From Ariolimax columbianus (Eukaryota; Mollusca; Gastropoda; Stylommatophora; Arionidae), in contig JAVGWX010000011.1 of NCBI GenBank assembly GCA_036924085.1, positions 34,594,386 to 34,658,385 on the forward strand: a stretch of 64,000 bases of DNA, written 5' to 3'. The translations under genes were made by a program, and so were the position numbers. A model generated the notes under the pieces. That model was not told the DNA's origin, ran no database searches, and was given only the letters and a program-made list of their open reading frames with translations. Below, in pieces: positions 58,177 to 64,000 of this stretch. Positions within the stretch are counted from its first letter, which is position 1. Every line of letters begins with the position of its first letter.

Positions 58177-61115
58177 TTCTTCTTCTTCTTCTTCTTCGTA
58201 CGCAGTCAGACAGTAACCATTATTTTTTCGAAAAAAGCGGCAGTCATCCTGAGGCTGTCGACACTGCCATAGAGCTTGTCTTGCAGTTCCACTGGTGATG
58301 GCCACATCTGCTCTCTCTGATCCTCGTATGTCGGGCAGTTCTGCAGCAGATGTTCAGCGGTCATTTTACCAGTGCCGCACGGGCATTCGTCGGTACCACC
58401 TATCTTCAATTTGTTGAATAGGTGGTACCTCAGTCTATTGTGGCCAGTGCGAAGTCTGAAGACAACGACCTGCTCTCTTCGGTTCAACTGGTAATAGGCA
58501 TCGTTTTTGGTGTAACCAGTATGTTCGGTTTCCCATTTGGTCATGTATCTGGCTTTGATAAGCCGTTTTGACTCTTCGTACGTCATACTAGTATCTGTTT
58601 GTGGTAGTCTTGCACCTTCTTTTGCCAGTCTGTCTGCCTCCTCGTTGCCTGGATGTTGCAGTGTGATGGGACCCACTGTACCACTACCCTTTTTGGTGCG
58701 GACTGCTGGCACAGTTTGCAGAGTGCTGCTCTTAAGTCATTAAGCTCAGTGTTTTTCTGGCTTTTTAGCGCTGTGACTACGGCGAGATCATCTGTAAGCA
58801 GGACTATATGGCTTTCATTTTCATTGTGTGTCACCATTTCTTCCACTGCCGCCCTCAGTGCCTCTGCCTCCGCTCTGAAATTGCTTGTGTACTTACCAGT
58901 AGCGAATGACAGTGTTATTTTTCTGCCATTTGGTAGGTTCAGGAATGCTCCTGCCCCTTCGTTCTGTTTAGTGTTTGTTACAGAACCGTCGGTGTATGCA
59001 TGGGTCCAGTCCATGCTTGAGTAGCTTTTCGATATGAAACTTAGGGTAGTATCTCTCCTTTCTTTTTCAGTCTGGCAGTTTTTGTTTCCAATACCTGGTA
59101 TATTTTCTACCACCTCTGGAAATATATCCTGCCTCCAGATAGGTTTTCGTACAGTAGTGATGGGTTTTGGTGTTGTTAGTGCGTTTATGGGATCTGCGTG
59201 CATCTTTGCTTTGGCTATTTCTGCAAAGTTTCTCCGCTTTAGTTTCCCATTTCCCAAATTGTTTAGTCTCTGGTGCATTGGATGGTCAGTCAGTCTTCGG
59301 AGTTTCTCTGACTGCAGCTGGGCTCTGCAGTCTCTTCTATCGGTCATGGATTGCAGTTTTGTAATCTTTTCAAGTTCTACAATTGGCGTTGACTTCATGC
59401 CTCCTGTTATAATTCTCATGGCTTGGTTTTGAAGTTTGCTAACTTTATAGAAGTTCGCCTTTGCTGCTGTTGTCCATGCCGCAATGCCATACTCGAGCAC
59501 TGGTCTCACTCTTCCAGTGTACAGTTTCTTTAGTATGCCTTCGTCTGCTCCCCAGCTTGTGCCAGCAAGTTTCCTCATGATTGCCATTCTTTCTCTGGCT
59601 CTCATTCGGTTTCTCTCGATCTGACTTTTCCATGTCATGCGCCGATCAAATGTGACTCCCAGATAGGTTGGGTTGTTGTTTGGCTGCAGGAATTTGCCAT
59701 TTAGACTTAATTTGGTATTTTGGGGTTTTGTTGAAAGCGAGAATATTGTGCATGTGGTTTTCTCCTCGTTTATTTTGACCAGCCATGAGTTCGCCCACTC
59801 TTCCAGCGATGTTAGGGCCTGCTGCATCCGATTTCTTGCTATGGTCAGATTCTTTTCAGAGGTCCACATAGCCAGATCGTCTGCAAACATTGAGCTATGG
59901 ACTCTCCTTGGTATATTCTCTGTAATGTCATTTATATATACCAGGAAGAGTGTGGGTGACAGTACTCCCCTTGGGGTACTCCCTGCTCGAGTGTCACCTT
60001 TTTGCTCATCTGCCCTTGTACTTGGACTCTGGCCATTCTTTGTTTGAGCTAGTGGTTGATCCACTTGTACATTTTCCCACAAACATCACTTCTTCTTAGC
60101 TTGACTCTAAGTCCGTCTTTCCAGACTTTGTCAAATGCCTTTTCCAGATCCACCCAAACAGCTACTGTGTGTTTCTGTGCCTGGTAGGCATCTTCTATTT
60201 CCTGGGCTATGAGGATGACCTGGTCCTCAGTGGATCTGTGCTGTCTAAAGCCGGCTTGCTGTGGAATTAGTATTCGTTTTTCTTCCAGATGCCACATCAG
60301 TCTGGTGTTTATCATACGTTCCATCAGCTTGCCGACACAGCTCAGTAGGCTGATGGGCCTGTATCCATTTGGATCTGTTTTGTCCTTTCCTGTTTTTGGT
60401 ACTGGTACCAGTATTGCGTCTTTCCATGCCTGGGGTACAATTCCCCTTTTCCAGCTTTGGTTCAGGACCGATAGCAGTTTCCTCTTCGCTGTTTGGCCCA
60501 GCCCCATCAGCATTTCGTTTGTTATCCCGTCTTTTCCGGGAGATTTCCTTTTCTTTAATGTTCTCATAGCCTCTTCCATTTCGCTCATTGTTAATTTGGC
60601 CATCATGTGCTCTTCAGGTGCCGTATTGATGTTGTCGTGCCCCTTTTGCTCTTCACTAATGTCTGTATGCCTATCTGCAGGGACCTCGATGTGGTTTGCT
60701 CTGGCATAGTGATCGACAAAAGCGTTTGCGGCTTTCTTACCTGTGAGCAAGTTTTCGCCCTGCTTGATGGTAATTTGTTTGTTTGACGGGGTTTCGTCGT
60801 TCATGGCTCTGACTAGCTTCCATAGCTTGTTCCCGTCTTTGTCCAGGTTTAGGCTTTCCGTTTTATTTTTCCAGCTTTCTCTTGCTGTTTGCTTGAGAGT
60901 GTGTTTGTATTTCGCCGTGGCGGCTTTGAGGGCGATGTTTGCCTCCATGGATTGTTCTCGCTCTGCCATGTTCCTAGCATTTGTTACTGCATCTTCCGCT
61001 TTCTGCAACTCATCATTCTAGTAGGGCTTATAGTTTTTCCTAGCTCCTCTTGGGATGGTTTCAGTGGCGGCTTGCATTATTGCCTTGCTTAGGCTTTCCA
61101 CCATGGGCTTCATTT
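58177..61115 (-). mobile_element. I-superfamily LINE, 5' truncated, inserted in the 46-bp array
   Basis: The AAG-rich tail lies at plus 58175-58198, then the same 3' end as the 13-kb copy. It extends to 61115, within the endonuclease-RT linker. catcaagccattc is present at 58164-58176 and 61116-61128, consistent with the 13-bp duplication seen at 46106. By eye it is about 97% identical to 13630-16590. Confidence 0.95.
58206..61020 (-). pseudogene. LINE RT-RNase H ORF with few lesions
   Basis: The domains are those of the 13655 ORF without the endonuclease: KKRKSPGKDGITNEML, VDLEKAFDKVW, SMFADDLAMW, HAYTDGSVTN, RAEAEALRAAVEE and CPCGTGKMTAEHLLQNC. Lesions against the intact copy: TGG to TAG at about 61018 (PYW-NDEL), TAC to TAG near 60049 (NHY-LK), a one-base loss near 59970 (QGVPQGG region), and a one-base loss near 58650 (SHCNIQG-NEEAD). 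The frames cover 61008-60049, 60082-58583 and 58712-58206. Confidence 0.95.
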
Positions 61116-62110
61116 CATCAAGCCATTCAATCCTGAGACTGGTTTGGGGCTCAGACCCCATTATCAAGTCATTAAGTGCTGAGACTGGTTTGGGGCCCAG
61201 ACCCCATCAACAAGCCATTCAATCCTGAGACTGGTTTGGGGCACCTGACTCCATCATCAAGTATTTCAGTGCTGAGACTGGTTTGGGGCCCAGACCCCAT
61301 CATCAAGCCATTCAATCCTGAGACTAGTTTGGGGCCCAGACCCCATCATCAAGCCATTCAATCCTGAGACTGGTTTGGGGCCCAGACCCCATCATCAAGT
61401 CATTCATTGCTGGGACTGGTTTGGGGCACCTGACTCCATCATCAAGTATTTCAGTGCTGAGACTGGTTTGGGGCCCAGACCCCATCATCAAGTCATTCAG
61501 TGCTGGGACTAGTTTGGGGCCCAGACCCCATCATCAAGCCATTTAATCATGAGACTAGTTTGGGGCCCAGACCCCATCATCAAGCCATTCAATCCTGAGA
61601 CTAGCTTGGGGCCCAGACCCCATCATCAAGCCATTCAATCCTGAGACTGGTTTGGGGCCCAGACCCATCATCAAGTCATTCAGTGCTGAGACTGGTTTGG
61701 GGCCCAGACCCCATCAACAAGCCATTCAATCCTGAGACTGGTTTGGGGCACCTGACCACATCATCAAGTCATTAAGTGCTGGGACTGGTTTGGGGCACTT
61801 GACCCCATCATCAAGTCATTAAGTGCTGGGACTGGTTTGGGGCACTTGACCCCATCATCAAGTCATTAAGTGCGGGGACTGGTTTGGGGCACTTGACCCC
61901 ATCATCAAGTCATTAAGTGCTGGGACTGGTTTGGGGCACCTGACCCCATCATCAAGTCATTAAGTGCTGGAACTGGTTTGGGGCACCTGACCCCATCATC
62001 AAGTCATTCAATCCTGGGACTGGTTTGGGGCCCAGACCCCATCATCAAATTCAGTGCTGGGACTGGTTGGAGCACCAGACCCCATCATCACGCCATTCAG
62101 TCCAGGGACT
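61116..62110. repeat. 46-bp minisatellite, right part (~21 copies)
   Basis: This is the same unit as 57295-58176. After 61740 a homogeneous subtype takes over: gggcacttgaccccatcatc, aagtcattaagtgctgggac, tggttt, about seven near-identical copies. Confidence 0.95.
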
Positions 62111-62114
62111 GGTC

Positions 62115-63140
62115 TCAGGTCAGGTCATCCCGTAACCAGTGAGGTCGTTGGGGCACACATGAAAACATCCTCACAACCCCACTCCATCCCTCTCTATCAA
62201 CGGTGGCTGCCTGTGCCTCTTCTGGTCGGAGATTGGTCTATTCTTTTATGTTGTCCTCCCACCTCTTTTTGGGATTGCCTCTTCGTCGTCTGCCTTGCAG
62301 CTTTCCGTGCAGGATCTTATTTGCAAGACATCGATCTCGATATGTGACCGTACCAAGCGAGTTTCCTTCTTTTGATAGTTGACAAAAGGCCCTATTGCTG
62401 TTGTAATTCTTTCTCGTATTTCCTCATTTGTAGCTCGATCTTTGTACAGGACTGGTCAGCAAGCTCAGAATTCTGTCTTTCCATTTCTGCCTGTCATCTG
62501 CGGTCGTCTTCAGCTCAGTAAGTCTTCACTTCCATGACTCTGCACGCTTGTGTCACAAATATATTTCTTGGTCTGCCTCTTTCCCTGAGTTCTGTCTTCC
62601 AAACCTTCTTCGCTGGGCCTACATAATGTGGGTTGTGGCCCAGCCAGACCTGTTGTTGTTTTTGTATCTTTTGTAGCAACTTTGTTTGCTCTCCCACTTT
62701 GACCAATACCCTTTTGCTTGATTTCCTCTCTGTCCAACTTTGTTTGCTCTCCCACTTTGACCAATACCCTTTTGCTTGATTTCCTCTCTGTCCAACTTTG
62801 TTTGCTCTCCCACTTTGACCAATACCCTTTTGCTTGATTTCCTCTCTGTCCAACTTTGTTTGCTCTCCCACTTTGACCAATACCCTTTTGCTTGATTTCC
62901 TCTCTGTCCAACTCACTTTGTTCATCTTCCAATAACACCACATCTCAAAAACCTCCAAGTATTTCTCCTGTCTTTTATTTATTGTCCATGTTTCAGAACC
63001 ATACAATGTCAGACCAGATATATATGGTCAGGATTCTTTTCTACAGTGTCATATTAATGCTACCTGATATCAGGACTCTGTTTCTCTCTAAATGTCTTCT
63101 TTGCCAATGCAATGTGCCTTCAACCAATTGCCAAACATTT
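62115..63140 (-). pseudogene. LINE C-terminal relic carrying an internal 58-bp array
   Basis: Minus, from high to low: MYGSETWTINKRQEKYLEVF, EMWCYWKMNKVSWTE (63006-62910), the repeat, then LLQKIQKQQQVWLGHNPHYV, KTELRERGRPRNIFVT, and further down EEIRERITTAIGPFVNYQKK and ARYRDRCLANKILH-like text. CE-WT, the Y-WLGH motif and the basic GRP motif identify a LINE post-RT region. The last 330 bases match the insert at 29231-29565. Confidence 0.85.
62677..62908. repeat. 58-bp minisatellite, 4 copies, inside LINE coding sequence
   Basis: Four units (62677, 62735, 62793, 62851) start caactttgtttgctctccca, continue ctttgaccaatacccttttg and end cttgatttcctctctgtc. They are identical by eye. All three minus frames stay open, and because 58 is 1 mod 3 the frame rotates each unit (KLDREEIKQ / KVGQRGNQ / SWTERKSSK). 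Confidence 0.96.
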
Positions 63141-63149
63141 AGAAATTAA

Positions 63150-63600
63150 AATCAATGAGCAAAGACACAAAGCTCAGTATGTTTAACTTCAGCGTAATAT
63201 CAGTTCTAACATGTGAATTCGAAAGCTGGAAAACGACAAAGACATTAGAAAATAAACTGAATACTTTTGAAAATAAATGTCTTAGAAAACTATTGAACTT
63301 TACCTGGGAACAATTCAAAACCAGCAAGCTAATAAGAGAAATTATCAGCCAGCAGAATGGTTCCACCATCATAAGAAAAAAATGATAGACGTACATCGGG
63401 CACGTGCTTAGCATGGACAGCAATAGACTACCATTACTGGCAGTTATGTGGGCTCCAGATGGCAGCAGAAAGAGAAGAAGATGGAAAGAGTCTCTGCATT
63501 GAACGATCATCAGAAAGGGCTCGACTATGGGTCTAAACATCGTACAAGAACGTAGAAAAGTAGCGTCACCATATAAGCTGGAGACGACTCGTCTGACTCA
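63150..63600 (+). pseudogene. LINE C-terminal relic
   Basis: The frame reads NFSVISVLTCEFESWKTTKT, LENKLNTFENKCLRKLLNFT then WEQFKTSKLIREI, and, after a shift, TYIGHVLSMDSNRLPLLAVM, WAPDGSRKRRRWKESL. CE-W, F--KCLR-LL and GHVL-M...K-RRW are the post-RT blocks. It stops before element F. Confidence 0.8.
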
Positions 63601-63621
63601 CCGTGATTGACGTTCAAAGTT

Positions 63622-64000
63622 GTTGTTGTTGAACGCCCACAATGAGTAGGCTTACTCTTTTGTGCTCCCTGAAAAAGATGTTAAGTGGCGGGTTGTCGTA
63701 GCTTTCCTCACATTCTGAGCATGCGATGAAGGTGAACAAGAGTCCTCAGGTGGTTGTGCCATGCTTGGCTTCATCAGCGTGTCGCTCACTACTACGGGAA
63801 TCATGTCGATCCCTTACCTTGTTAGCCAAGCTGCCATGAAAACAGCCCATTTCCAGGGGGGACTGAGGGAAAGCCAAGGTGAGGTTCTTGGCAGTATATT
63901 TTGCCTGACCCTGACTAAGATGTCTGATCAGTATGTTTTGCCTGACCCTGACTAACATGTCTGATCAGTATGCTTTGCCTGACCCTGACTAACATATCTG
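63622..64000 (+). mobile_element. Element F copy, cut by the window edge
   Basis: ttgttgttgttgaacgccca, caatgagtaggcttactctt, atgcgatgaaggtgaacaag, tgccatgcttggcttcatca, aatcatgtcgatcccttacc and gccatgaaaacagcccattt, then at least three 37-bp monomers (gtctgatcagtatgttttgc, ctgaccctgactaacat) running to the window end. Confidence 0.92.

Noticed and set aside
56718..64000. N-terminal exons of the dipeptidase gene inside the window
   Set aside because: I looked on the minus strand for the expected early M20 region and found only LINE, minisatellite and element F frames; they are probably beyond 64000.

Overview
This window is eukaryotic, most likely a metazoan and probably a lophotrochozoan such as a mollusc; that placement is inferred from genome style, not from a marker gene. 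It has no operons or densely packed ORFs. It holds one recognisable host gene whose exons lie kilobases apart, several tRNA-derived SINE families, LINEs of several clades, mariner and Penelope-like relics, and a very heavy load of micro- and minisatellites.

The host gene is the 3' part of a PM20D2-type M20 metallopeptidase (Xaa-Arg / beta-alanyl-lysine dipeptidase) on the minus strand. Six coding exons join in frame, with canonical GT-AG junctions and matching phases: 56717-56587, 48766-48618, 43767-43625, 39673-39519, 33640-33397 and 29931-29792. They give 319 uninterrupted codons before a TGA. The N-terminal exons (about 110 residues) were not found and probably lie beyond position 64000. 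The introns (3.5-7.8 kb) are packed with repeats.

Positions 1-29791 lie downstream of the gene. They hold a 22-bp satellite-like array (150-2467), CR1 relics with an internal 34-bp array, a (TTG)n tract fused to a 37-bp array, an RTE-like LINE (9782-11437), an AACT-type microsatellite (11790-12353), and an I-superfamily LINE with endonuclease, RT and RNase H (13630-17200). That LINE sits inside a minisatellite rich in perfect TGACGTCA palindromes. Beyond it come decayed RT fragments, SINEs, an internally deleted copy of the I-type LINE (25700-27330) and a Penelope-like GIY-YIG relic (27850-28297).

Positions 29792-64000 are exons and introns of the dipeptidase gene. Intronic content includes mariner and LINE relics, a 45-bp minisatellite abutting exon 33397-33640 whose every unit copies the splice-acceptor sequence, a second RTE-like copy (41160-43085), a nested SINE/LINE stack (45735-47660), a CR1 LINE (48950-51640), and another I-type LINE copy (58177-61115) inside a 46-bp minisatellite.

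The I-type LINE, the RTE-like LINE and one tRNA-SINE have clear target-site duplications. The recurring theme is tandem amplification of short segments inside older elements: the CR1 ORF, another LINE ORF, a SINE 3' end and an intron acceptor. No rRNA, CRISPR array or independent tRNA gene was found.
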